Shown in pieces: positions 9,269 through 17,198 of a stretch of 64,000 bases of DNA. This DNA is from Rhabdonatronobacter sediminivivens. GTDB lineage: Bacteria; Pseudomonadota; Alphaproteobacteria; Rhodobacterales; Rhodobacteraceae. Both the position numbers and the translations under genes were made by a program. The notes below the pieces were generated by a model, which had not been told where the DNA came from, searched no databases, and saw nothing but the letters and a program-made list of their open reading frames with translations. The stretch is from assembly GCF_013415485.1 (NCBI RefSeq), contig NZ_JACBXS010000005.1, positions 62,001 to 126,000 on the forward strand, read 5' to 3'. Numbering within the stretch: position 1 is the stretch's first letter; each line of letters begins with the position of its first letter.

Positions 9269-9691
9269 ATGAAGCCCGAAGTTTTTCTGCCGGAAGATTA
9301 CCGCCCGGCCGAGGACGAGCCCTTCATGAATGACCGACAGCTGGAATATTTCCGCCGCAAGCTGCTTCAATGGAAAGAGGAAATCCTCAACGGCAGCCGC
9401 GAAACGCTGGAAGGGCTGGCCAATTCATCGCGCAATATCCCCGATATCGCCGACCGCGCCAGCGAAGAGACCGACCGCGCGCTGGAGCTGCGTACCCGTG
9501 ACCGCCAGCGCAAGCTGGTGTCCAAGATCGAAGCCGCCCTGCGCCGCATTGACAGTGGTGACTTCGGTTATTGCGAAGTGTCGGGCGAACCGATCTCGCT
9601 CAAGCGGCTGGACGCCCGCCCCATCGCCACCATGACGCTGGAGGCGCAGGAACGCCATGAACGCGCGGAACGGGTCCACCGCGACGCCTGA
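9269..9691 (+). CDS. dksA: RNA polymerase-binding transcription factor DksA, single-cysteine type
   Basis: A 140-residue DksA. The N-terminal part is the long coiled-coil (about 30-105) and the tip motif DIADRASEETD carries the acidic residues needed at the polymerase secondary channel. In the zinc-finger region only one of the four classical cysteines remains: GYCEVSGEPI, and the second pair is replaced (ATMTLEAQE). Single-cysteine DksA proteins are known from Rhodobacter sphaeroides, where they act with ppGpp like the E. coli protein. An in-frame ATG at 9221 exists, but ATG 9269 follows an AGGGGGAAAG ribosome site and matches relatives (MKPEVFLPEDYRP). An intrinsic terminator follows. Confidence 0.93.
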   Translation: MKPEVFLPEDYRPAEDEPFMNDRQLEYFRRKLLQWKEEILNGSRETLEGLANSSRNIPDIADRASEETDRALELRTRDRQRKLVSKIEAALRRIDSGDFGYCEVSGEPISLKRLDARPIATMTLEAQERHERAERVHRDA

Positions 9692-9719
9692 CGCGGCACC
9701 GGTCTGCATGCGAAGTGAG

Positions 9720-9754
9720 GGCATCGAAGCGGACCGCTTCGGTGCCTTTTTCTT
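9720..9754 (+). terminator. Intrinsic terminator of dksA
   Basis: Stem GGCATCGAAGC (9720-9730) pairs with GCTTCGGTGCC (9736-9746) with one wobble pair, loop GGACC, followed directly by TTTTTCTT. It starts 28 nt after the dksA stop and is the only clear U-tract terminator in the window. Confidence 0.88.
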
Positions 9755-9766
9755 GGGCATCAGGGG

Positions 9767-10948
9767 ATGAATATGGGCGATCAGAAAGGACATGCGGTCA
9801 TTGTCGGCGGCGGCATCGCCGGGCTTGCGCTGGCGGTGGCGCTGGCACCGCGCTGGCGGGTGAGCGTGCTGGAACAGGCGCCTGCAGTCCTGGAGGTCGG
9901 CGCCGGGTTGCAGATCAGCCCCAATGGCGCGGTGGTCTTGCGCGCGCTGGGGCTGGGGGATGCGCTGGAGCGGGCAGGGATGGCGGCGCAGGCGGTGGTG
10001 CTGCGGGACGGGCGGCGTGGTGCGCAGGTGCTGCGCATGGTCCTGCCCGGCGGGGGCGCGGGGTTCCACCTGCTGCACCGCGCCGATCTGGTGGCGCTGC
10101 TGGAAGGCGCCGCCCGCCGCGCGGGGGGGGATTTGCGGCTGAACGCGCAGGTGGCCGCGGTGGCGGTCGAAGGCCCGCACCTTACGCTGGCGCTGACCAA
10201 CGGCGAGACCATGGCGCCGGACCTGCTGGTGGGGGCTGACGGGCTCCATTCCGTCCTGCGTGAGGCCATCGCCGGGGTGGGGCAGCCGTTCTTTACCGGG
10301 CAGGTCGCCTGGCGCGCGCTGATCCCCGGTGACCCGCAGGACCCGGCGCAGGCGCAGGTCTTCATGGGCCCGGGGCGCCATCTGGTGAGCTATCCGCTGC
10401 GCGGCGGGGCGCTGCGCAATATCGTGGCGGTGGAGGAACGCCGCAACTGGGCCGAAGAGGGCTGGAACCTGCGCGATGACCCGGCGCATATGCGCGCCGC
10501 CTTCGCACGATTCGGCGGGCCGGTGCCCGGCTGGCTGGCGCAGGTGGAGGCGCCCTACCTTTGGGGTCTGTTCCGCCATGAGGTCGCGGCCAACTGGTTC
10601 TCCGGCCGGGCCGTGCTGCTGGGCGATGCCGCGCATCCCACGCTGCCCTTTCTGGCGCAGGGGGCGAACATGGCGCTGGAGGATGCCTGGGTTCTGGCCG
10701 CGCAACTGTCCCGCCACACGGATGTTTCCCGTGCCCTGGCCGCCTATCAGACCGCCCGCGCCGACCGGGTGCGCCGGATCGTGGCGGCGGCCAATGCCAA
10801 TGCGCGCAACTACCACCTGCGCGCGCCCCTGCGCCAGATCGCGCATCTGGCCCTGCGGCTGGGCGGGGCCGTGGCGCCGCAGGCGCCGGTGCGGCGGTTT
10901 GACTGGCTGTGGGGCCATGACGTGACCCGGGACCACCCGCTGCGCTGA
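9767..10948 (+). CDS. FAD-dependent aromatic-ring monooxygenase (salicylate hydroxylase-like)
   Basis: A 393-residue class A flavin monooxygenase. The dinucleotide fold GGGIAGLALA is at the N-terminus, the GADGLHSVLR (DG motif) is in the middle, and GDAAHPTLPFLAQGANMALED, the FAD ribityl-binding GD motif, is near residue 285. Such enzymes hydroxylate aromatic or quinoid substrates with NAD(P)H. The resemblance is to salicylate 1-monooxygenase and 3-hydroxybenzoate 6-hydroxylase groups, but the substrate cannot be read from sequence. ATG 9773 is an alternative start. It stands alone between the dksA terminator and the soe operon. Confidence 0.85.
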   Translation: MNMGDQKGHAVIVGGGIAGLALAVALAPRWRVSVLEQAPAVLEVGAGLQISPNGAVVLRALGLGDALERAGMAAQAVVLRDGRRGAQVLRMVLPGGGAGFHLLHRADLVALLEGAARRAGGDLRLNAQVAAVAVEGPHLTLALTNGETMAPDLLVGADGLHSVLREAIAGVGQPFFTGQVAWRALIPGDPQDPAQAQVFMGPGRHLVSYPLRGGALRNIVAVEERRNWAEEGWNLRDDPAHMRAAFARFGGPVPGWLAQVEAPYLWGLFRHEVAANWFSGRAVLLGDAAHPTLPFLAQGANMALEDAWVLAAQLSRHTDVSRALAAYQTARADRVRRIVAAANANARNYHLRAPLRQIAHLALRLGGAVAPQAPVRRFDWLWGHDVTRDHPLR

Positions 10949-11112
10949 TGCACAGGCCGCAGCGGTGCATCGCCCCGTTCCTGTAACCGGCTGCATCGGG
11001 GCGCCTTCGCTCTGGACAAACCGGCGCGCTTCCTGTTCCTTTCGGAAAATCTGCCGCGGCACCTGCGCGCGCGTGGAACAGAATTCGCCTTGCGGAAAGG
11101 GGTCGCCAAACC

Positions 11113-13935
11113 ATGTTCAGCCAGCCCGCGCCGGAACTCTCGCCGCTGGTGTCGGATGAGGTGCGCAAGACCACCTGCTACATGTGCGCCTGCCGCTGCG
11201 GGATCAACGTGCACCTGAAGGGCGGCAAGGTGTCCTATATCGAGGGCAACCGCGACCACCCCGTCAACAAGGGCGTGCTCTGCGCCAAGGGCAGCGCGGG
11301 GATCATGCAGCACCTCTCGCCCGCGCGTCTGCGCGCGCCGCTGAAGCGGGTGGGCCCACGCGGCTCGGGCCAGTTTCAGGAGATCTCGTGGGAGGAGGCG
11401 CTGCAGCTTGCCACCGACTGGCTGCGCCCTCTGCGCGACACCGCGCCCCAGAAGCTGGCCTTCTTCACCGGGCGCGACCAGTCGCAAAGTTTCACCGGCT
11501 GGTGGGCGCAGGCCTTCGGCACGCCCAACTGGGCCGCCCATGGCGGGTTCTGTTCCGTCAACATGGCGGCGGCGGGGATCTACACCATGGGTGGGGCGTT
11601 CTGGGAATTCGGCCAGCCGGATTGGGACCGCACGAAGCTCTTCATGCTTTTCGGCGTGGCCGAGGATCACGACAGCAACCCCATCAAGATGGGGATCGGG
11701 CGGCTGAAGGCGCGCGGGGCACGGGTGATCGGGGTGAATCCGGTGCGCTCGGGCTACAATGCCGTGGCCGATGACTGGGTGGGGATCACGCCGGGCACCG
11801 ACGGGCTGTTCATCCTGGCGCTGGTGCATGAGTTGCTGCGCGCGGGCAAGGTCGATCTGGCCTATCTGATCCGCTACACCGACGCGCCGTTTCTGGTGAA
11901 TGCCACCGATGGCCCGGAAAAGGGCCTGTTCCTGCGCGATGCGGCCGGCACACCGCTTGTGCGGGACCGCGCCACCGGCCAGGCCATGGCCTGGGATGCG
12001 CCGGGCGTGCAGCCGGACCTGGCCCAGGGCATCACCCGTGACGGCGTCGAACATCTGCCCGTCTTCCGCCACCTGGCCGCGCGCTACCTGGACCCGGCCC
12101 ACGCGCCCGAGGCCGTGGCCGAACGCTGCGGCATCCCCGCCACCCGCATCCGCGCCATCGCCGCCGAAATCGCCCGCGTGGCCTTTGACGAGGAAATCAC
12201 CATCGACCGCCCCTGGACCGACTTCCGCGGCCAGCGGCATGACAAGATGACCGGCCGCCCCGTGGCCTTTCATGCCATGCGCGGGCTTTCGGCCCATTCC
12301 AACGGTTTCCAGACCACCCGCGCCCTGCACATGCTGCAGATCCTGCTCGGCTCGGTCGAGGTTCCGGGCGGCTTCCGCTTCAAGCCGCCCTATCCCAAAC
12401 CTGCCACCGCACATCCGCGCCCCCATGGCCGCGCCACCCCCGGCCAGCCGCTCGATGGCCCGCATCTGGGCTATCCCCAGGGGCCGGATGACCTGTTGCT
12501 GGATGACGCCGGGACGGCGATCAGGATCGACAAGGCCTTCACCTGGGACAACCCGCTCTCGGCCCATGGGCTGATGCATATGGTGATCTCGAACGCCCAT
12601 GCGGGCGATCCCTACCGGATCGACACGCTGTTTCTCTATATGGCGAACATGGCGTGGAACTCCTCCATGAACACCACCCAGGTGATGGAGATGCTGACCG
12701 ACACCGATGACAACGGCGACTACGTCATCCCGCGCATCATCTATTCCGATGCCTATAGCTCGGAAATGGTGGCCTTTGCCGATCTGGTGCTGCCCGATAC
12801 CACCTATCTGGAACGCCATGACTGCATCAGCCTGCTGGACCGCCCCATATGCGAGGCCGAGGCCCTGGCCGACAGCATCCGCTGGCCGGTGGTGGCGCCT
12901 GACCGTGACGTGCGCCCCTTTCAGTCGGTGCTGCTGGACCTGGGCCACCGGCTGGGCTTGCCCGGCATGGTGCGCGAGGATGGCACGCCCCAATACGCCG
13001 ATTACGCCGATTACATGGTGAACCATCAGCGCCGCCCCGGGATCGGCCCGCTGGCCGGCTGGCGCGAGGCTGGCGGGAGTGCCACCGGCCGCGGCGCCCC
13101 CAACTCCGCGCAACTGGACCGCTATATCGAAAACGGCGGCTTCTTCATCGACCATATCCCGGAAGCGGCGCAGTTCTTCAAACCCTGGAACGCCGCCTAT
13201 CAGGACTGGGCCGTGGCGCGCGGGCTCTATGATGCGCCCCAACCCTATGTGCTGCACCTGTGGTGCGAACCCCTGCGCCGGTTCCAGCTGGCCGCCGAAG
13301 GCCACGGGCCCCGCCAGCCCCCCGAACACCTGCGCGACCGGCTGCGCGCCACCATGGACCCGCTGCCGCTCTGGTATCCGACCTTTACCGATGCCGAAAC
13401 CGACCCTGCGGACTATCCGCTGCACGCCCTGACCCAGCGCCCCATGGCCCATTACCACAGCTGGGGCAGCCAGAACCCCTGGCTGCGCCAGATCCATGGC
13501 CTGGCCCCGCTGTTCGTGGCGGGCGATGTCTGGACGGAACACGGCTTTGCCGAAGGAGACTGGGCCGTGCTGACATCTCCGCACGGGCGGATCACGCTGC
13601 CGGTGGCGCGGATGGATGCGCTCAACCCGCGCACGGTCTGGACATGGAACGCCATTGCCAAGCGCCGGGGCGCCTGGGCGCTGGACCCCGCCGCGCCCGA
13701 GGCCACCCGTTCCAGCCTGCTCAACCACCTGATCCATGAGTTGCTGCCGCCCAGGGGCGACGGGCTGCGCTGGGCCAATTCCGATCCGATCACCGGCCAG
13801 GCCGCCTGGTATGACCTGCGCGTGCGGATCGAAAAGGCGCCCGCCGGACAGCAGGTCAGCTATCCCGCCCATCCGGCGCAAAGCTCTCCGGTCGGGCGCG
13901 GGCCGCAGGATATTGCCCTGTCATCCACCGATTGA
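11113..13935 (+). CDS. soeA: SoeA-like sulfite dehydrogenase catalytic subunit (molybdopterin oxidoreductase)
   Basis: A 940-residue DMSO-reductase-family enzyme. An N-terminal [4Fe-4S] site is C22-x2-C25-x3-C29-x27-C57. The molybdopterin domain follows, then a C-terminal dinucleotide-binding domain from about residue 770 (YPLHALTQRPMAHYHSWG). Cys147 in AHGGFCSVN stands where the Mo ligand is expected. No Tat signal is seen, which fits the cytoplasmic orientation described for SoeABC, the membrane-bound complex oxidising sulfite to sulfate and feeding electrons to quinone. Downstream genes supply a four-cluster ferredoxin subunit and a DmsC/NrfD-type anchor, the SoeB and SoeC pattern. A related polysulfide or thiosulfate reductase cannot be excluded; the N-terminal motif string and operon favour Soe. 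Confidence 0.82.
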   Translation: MFSQPAPELSPLVSDEVRKTTCYMCACRCGINVHLKGGKVSYIEGNRDHPVNKGVLCAKGSAGIMQHLSPARLRAPLKRVGPRGSGQFQEISWEEALQLATDWLRPLRDTAPQKLAFFTGRDQSQSFTGWWAQAFGTPNWAAHGGFCSVNMAAAGIYTMGGAFWEFGQPDWDRTKLFMLFGVAEDHDSNPIKMGIGRLKARGARVIGVNPVRSGYNAVADDWVGITPGTDGLFILALVHELLRAGKVDLAYLIRYTDAPFLVNATDGPEKGLFLRDAAGTPLVRDRATGQAMAWDAPGVQPDLAQGITRDGVEHLPVFRHLAARYLDPAHAPEAVAERCGIPATRIRAIAAEIARVAFDEEITIDRPWTDFRGQRHDKMTGRPVAFHAMRGLSAHSNGFQTTRALHMLQILLGSVEVPGGFRFKPPYPKPATAHPRPHGRATPGQPLDGPHLGYPQGPDDLLLDDAGTAIRIDKAFTWDNPLSAHGLMHMVISNAHAGDPYRIDTLFLYMANMAWNSSMNTTQVMEMLTDTDDNGDYVIPRIIYSDAYSSEMVAFADLVLPDTTYLERHDCISLLDRPICEAEALADSIRWPVVAPDRDVRPFQSVLLDLGHRLGLPGMVREDGTPQYADYADYMVNHQRRPGIGPLAGWREAGGSATGRGAPNSAQLDRYIENGGFFIDHIPEAAQFFKPWNAAYQDWAVARGLYDAPQPYVLHLWCEPLRRFQLAAEGHGPRQPPEHLRDRLRATMDPLPLWYPTFTDAETDPADYPLHALTQRPMAHYHSWGSQNPWLRQIHGLAPLFVAGDVWTEHGFAEGDWAVLTSPHGRITLPVARMDALNPRTVWTWNAIAKRRGAWALDPAAPEATRSSLLNHLIHELLPPRGDGLRWANSDPITGQAAWYDLRVRIEKAPAGQQVSYPAHPAQSSPVGRGPQDIALSSTD

Positions 13936-13951
13936 AAGGGGGACCTGTGGA

Positions 13952-14626
13952 ATGCGTTACGCACTGTTTCATTTCCTGATGCGGATCAAGCGGCCCTTCA
14001 TGGCCTCGGCCCGGCGCAAGCGCATGGCCGAGTTCGCGCGCCGCATGCAGATTTCCGGGGGTGAGCGGATCATCGATCTGGGCGGGACGCCGGGCTTCTG
14101 GGACGATGCGCCGGTATCGCTGGACCTGACGATCGTGAACCTGCCGGGGTTCAACCCGCCCGAACCCGGCCCGTCGCATCACCGGATCACGCTGCTGGAC
14201 GGGGATGCCTGCGATCTGGCCGCCTTTGCGGACCAGAGCTTCGATATCGCCTTTTCCAACAGCGTGATCGAACATGTCGGCGATCTGGAGCGGCGCCAAT
14301 CCATGGCCGGGGAGGTGCGCCGCCTTGCCCCCGCATACTGGGTGCAGACACCGGCGATCTGGTTTCCCGTTGAGGCGCATACGATGATGCCCTTCTGGTG
14401 GTTCTATCCGGAATGGCTGCAGCGCGCGCTGATCCGGCGCTGGCGGCGCAAGCTTCCGGCCTGGACCGAAATGGTGGAAACCACAACGATCGTCAGCCGC
14501 GGTGAAATGGTCCGCAGCTTTCCCGATGCTGCGCTCTGGACCGAATGGAAGCTGGGCTTCCCCAAAAGCTATGTGGCCTACAAGCGCGGCGCCATGGCAG
14601 ACCCGCACGCAGCCGAAGGGGCCTGA
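13952..14626 (+). CDS. Class I SAM-dependent methyltransferase inside the soe operon
   Basis: A 224-residue protein. SAM motif I is IIDLGGTPGFWDD, the acidic motif II region is LDLTIVNLP, and the motif IV/post region is FDIAFSNSVIEHVGD, a Methyltransf_11/23 pattern. ATG 13952 follows AAAGGGGGACC, a strong ribosome site, 16 nt after the soeA stop; its stop is three bases before soeB. It is therefore embedded between the catalytic and iron-sulfur subunits. The C-terminal half has an aromatic patch (MMPFWWFYPEWLQ). Substrate unknown. Methyltransferases are not part of the described Soe complex, so the position is notable. Confidence 0.82.
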   Translation: MRYALFHFLMRIKRPFMASARRKRMAEFARRMQISGGERIIDLGGTPGFWDDAPVSLDLTIVNLPGFNPPEPGPSHHRITLLDGDACDLAAFADQSFDIAFSNSVIEHVGDLERRQSMAGEVRRLAPAYWVQTPAIWFPVEAHTMMPFWWFYPEWLQRALIRRWRRKLPAWTEMVETTTIVSRGEMVRSFPDAALWTEWKLGFPKSYVAYKRGAMADPHAAEGA

Positions 14627-14629
14627 GAC

Positions 14630-15388
14630 ATGACAACATTGCCTGCCAGCACCAGCCGCAAGCTTGGCCTTGTCATCGATCTTGATACCTGCGTGGGCTG
14701 CCATGCCTGCGTGATCTCCTGCAAAGGCTGGAACACCGAACACTACGGGGCGCCGCTGTCGGACAGGGATGCCTACGGCGCGCAACCCGAGGGCACCTTC
14801 CTCAACCGTGTCCACAGCTTCGAAGTCACCCGCAAGGATGCGCCCCCCATGGTGGTGCATTTCCCCAGGTCCTGCCTGCATTGTGACGATGCACCCTGCG
14901 TCACCGTCTGCCCCACGGGCGCCAGCTACAAACGGGTCGAAGACGGGATCGTGCTGGTCAACGAGGATGCCTGCATCGGCTGCGGTCTTTGCGCCTGGGC
15001 CTGTCCCTATGGCGCGCGCGAGATGGACGCGGATGCCGGTGTGATGAAGAAGTGCACCCTGTGCGTGGACCGGATCTATAACGAAAACCTGCCCGAAGTG
15101 GACCGCGAGCCCGCCTGCGTCCGGACCTGTCCCGCCGGTGCGCGGCATTTCGGCGATCTGGGCGACCCGCAAAGCGCGGTCAGCCAACTGGTCGCCGAAC
15201 GCGGCGGCATGGATCTTATGCCCGAACAGGGGACCGCCCCGGTTAACAAATACCTGCCGCCCCGTCCGCGGGACCAGTTGGGCGCCGCAGGGGCGCAGGC
15301 CCCGGACCTGGCCGCGCTTTGTGATCCCTCGACCGATGGTGCCAGCGGCTTTCTGGGCTGGCTGGACCGCGCACTGGAAAGGCTCTGA
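14630..15388 (+). CDS. soeB: SoeB-like iron-sulfur electron-transfer subunit
   Basis: A 252-residue ferredoxin-type subunit with four [4Fe-4S] cluster motifs: CVGCHACVISC near residue 21, CLHCDDAPCVTVC, CIGCGLCAWAC, and KKCTLCVDR with CVRTC. This is the DmsB/NrfC/PsrB pattern. It carries electrons from the molybdenum subunit to the membrane anchor. The start ATG 14630 comes three bases after the methyltransferase stop, and the stop TGA is immediately followed by the soeC start, so translation is likely coupled. Confidence 0.86.
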   Translation: MTTLPASTSRKLGLVIDLDTCVGCHACVISCKGWNTEHYGAPLSDRDAYGAQPEGTFLNRVHSFEVTRKDAPPMVVHFPRSCLHCDDAPCVTVCPTGASYKRVEDGIVLVNEDACIGCGLCAWACPYGAREMDADAGVMKKCTLCVDRIYNENLPEVDREPACVRTCPAGARHFGDLGDPQSAVSQLVAERGGMDLMPEQGTAPVNKYLPPRPRDQLGAAGAQAPDLAALCDPSTDGASGFLGWLDRALERL

Positions 15389-16264
15389 ATGCATCCGGCA
15401 CCGTCTCTGATCTTCTTTACCGTGGTGTCCGGGCTGGGCTTCGGATTGCTGGCCTGGCTGGGGCTGGGCGTGGTGCGCCCCACGGGCTGGGCGGCCTTCT
15501 GGTGGTTCGGGCTGGGCTATGGGCTGGCGGGGGCGGGGCTGCTGGCCTCGGCCTTTCATCTGGGGCACCCGGAACGCATGCTGCTGGCCTTCACGCAATG
15601 GCGGTCAAGCTGGCTCTCGCGCGAGGCGGTGCTGGCGCTGGCCACGCTGGCGGTGATGGCGCCCCATGCGGCGGGGGCGGTGTTCTGGAGCAATCCATTG
15701 CCGGGCTTCGGGCTGGTGGCGGCGGTGCTGGCGCTGGCGACGGTGGGGGCGACCTCGATGATCTATGCGCAGCTGCGCAGCGTGCCGCGCTGGCATCACT
15801 GGAGCGTGCCGGTCCTGTTTGTGCTGGCCGCGCTGGCCGGGGGGGCGCTGCTGGCGGGGCAGGGGCGCGCAGGGCTGTGGCTGCTGCTGGCACTGGCGGT
15901 GGTGATGGTGGCGCATTGGCAGATCGGGGACAGGCGGTTTCGCGGCTCGGGGAGTGATGCGGGAACGGCCACGGGGCTGGGTGGCCTGGGCGCGGTGCGC
16001 CTGCTGGAGCCACCGCATACGGGCAGCAACTATCTGTTGCGCGAAATGGTGCATGTGGTTGGCCGGCGCCATGCGCACAAGCTGCGCCTGATCGCGCTGC
16101 CCCTTGCAGCATTGCTGCCGGCAATCCTGATGCTTCTGGCCCCGTCCTGGCCGCCCATGCTGGTGCTTGCAGTGTTGCTGCATCTGGCGGGAATGGTCGT
16201 GGCGCGGTGGCTGTTCTTTGCCGAGGCCGAGCATGTTGTGGGGCTCTATTACGGGCGGCGGTGA
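15389..16264 (+). CDS. soeC: SoeC-like membrane anchor (DmsC family)
   Basis: A 291-residue integral membrane protein with about eight hydrophobic spans, DmsC type. It would bind the SoeAB module to the cytoplasmic membrane and transfer electrons to the quinone pool. The segment HLGHPERMLLAFTQWRSSWLSRE is typical of DmsC/SoeC anchors, where a conserved histidine lies near the quinone site. The start ATG abuts the soeB stop. After its stop comes a short spacer with a Rhodobacteraceae-style GATATTT repeat and a G-rich hairpin that belongs to the convergent deoD gene. Confidence 0.84.
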   Translation: MHPAPSLIFFTVVSGLGFGLLAWLGLGVVRPTGWAAFWWFGLGYGLAGAGLLASAFHLGHPERMLLAFTQWRSSWLSREAVLALATLAVMAPHAAGAVFWSNPLPGFGLVAAVLALATVGATSMIYAQLRSVPRWHHWSVPVLFVLAALAGGALLAGQGRAGLWLLLALAVVMVAHWQIGDRRFRGSGSDAGTATGLGGLGAVRLLEPPHTGSNYLLREMVHVVGRRHAHKLRLIALPLAALLPAILMLLAPSWPPMLVLAVLLHLAGMVVARWLFFAEAEHVVGLYYGRR

Positions 16265-16315
16265 CGGGCAGGATGCGTGGCAGGGGGGCTGTCTGCCCCC
16301 CGCCGCCCGTCCCGG

Positions 16316-16350
16316 GCGCCTCCCCCCGAGGATATTTTTCAAGGGTGAAA
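16316..16350. repeat. GGCGCCTCC-CCCCGAGGATATTT interspersed motif
   Basis: The string CCCCCGAGGATATTTTTCAAG, followed by GGTGAAA, lies 50-85 nt after the soeC stop. From memory, very similar short strings (GAGGATATTT followed by an A/G-rich stretch) are scattered between genes in Rhodobacteraceae genomes. Only one copy is seen in this window, so the repeat status depends on outside knowledge. Confidence 0.4.
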
Positions 16351-16384
16351 CAGCCGGTCGTGTGCAGCCAGGCTGGAGGCGCGC

Positions 16385-16431
16385 GCGGTGCCCGGGCCGC
16401 GCGGCGGGTGGGTGGGCGGGCCGGGCACCGC
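16385..16431 (-). repeat. G4-loop hairpin, copy 1 (3' of deoD)
   Basis: Perfect 11-bp stem GCGGTGCCCGG (16385-16395) with CCGGGCACCGC (16421-16431). The loop contains GGGTGGGTGGGCGGG at 16406-16420 on the plus strand, which is the template for deoD; the deoD transcript would read the C-rich version. It lies 29 nt beyond the deoD stop. See the other eight copies. Confidence 0.85.
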
Positions 16432-16460
16432 AACGGTGCCGTTGCGCGCGGCGTGGGGTT

Positions 16461-17165
16461 TCAGGCGAAGGCGGCCTGGAGTGCGGTTTCCACCATGTCG
16501 CCGAAGCTTTGTTCACGTTCGGATGGTGGCAGCGCGGCGCCGGTCAGCAGGTGGTCCGAGATTGTCAGCACCGCCAGGGCGCGGGCCTGATGGCGGGCGG
16601 CGACGAGGTAGAGTTCAGCGGCCTCCATCTCGACCGCAAGCACACCGTGGCGGGTCATGATCTCGTTCAGGTCGGGGCGTTCGTCATAGAACACATCCGA
16701 TGAATAGATGCTGCCCACATGGGTGCGCGCGCCGCGGGCCCGGGCAGCGGTGACGGCGGCGTGCAGCAGGCCCCAGTCAGCGCAGGGGGCGAGGTTCAGG
16801 TCGCGCAGGATCCCGGCCGAGGGTGTGGAGAGCGTGCTGGCGGTCATGGCGATCACCAGGTCGCGGATCTGGACATGCGCCTGCATGGCGCCTGCGGATC
16901 CGATGCGGATCAGCGTTTTCGCGCCATAGTCGCGGATCAGTTCATTGGCGTAGATCGACATGGACGCCATGCCCATGCCCGAGCCGTGGATGGTCACGCG
17001 GTTACCCTTCCAGGTGCCGGTGTAGGCCAGCATCCCGCGGGTTTCGTTCACCAGTTCGGCGCCCTGCAGGAAGGTCTGGGCGGCCCAGCGCGCGCGATAG
17101 GGGTCGCCTGGCAACAGCACGGTTTCGGCAATCTGGCCGGGTTCGGCGCCGATATGGATGGTCAT
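16461..17165 (-). CDS. deoD: Purine-nucleoside phosphorylase, DeoD type
   Basis: A 234-residue hexameric-type nucleoside phosphorylase. Visible motifs: [25 protein letters not shown] at the start (phosphate-binding GDP..RA), RIGSAGA in the middle, and [13 protein letters not shown], which holds the ribose-binding Glu-Met-Glu. SDHLLTG carries the catalytic aspartate typical of bacterial DeoD. It splits (deoxy)purine nucleosides to base and sugar phosphate in the salvage pathway. A separate promoter is likely, since the upstream hydrolase-like gene ends 33 bp away on the same strand, which also allows co-transcription. Confidence 0.93.
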   Translation of the reverse strand: MTIHIGAEPGQIAETVLLPGDPYRARWAAQTFLQGAELVNETRGMLAYTGTWKGNRVTIHGSGMGMASMSIYANELIRDYGAKTLIRIGSAGAMQAHVQIRDLVIAMTASTLSTPSAGILRDLNLAPCADWGLLHAAVTAARARGARTHVGSIYSSDVFYDERPDLNEIMTRHGVLAVEMEAAELYLVAARHQARALAVLTISDHLLTGAALPPSEREQSFGDMVETALQAAFA

Positions 17166-17198
17166 GGGGGCTCCTGCTTTCCGGGGGTCGGATGCAGG

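Noticed and set aside
10810..13881. Minus-strand open frame of 1023 codons
   Set aside because: It is antisense to soeA, whose Fe-S motif and length are clear; its composition is typical of a shadow frame.
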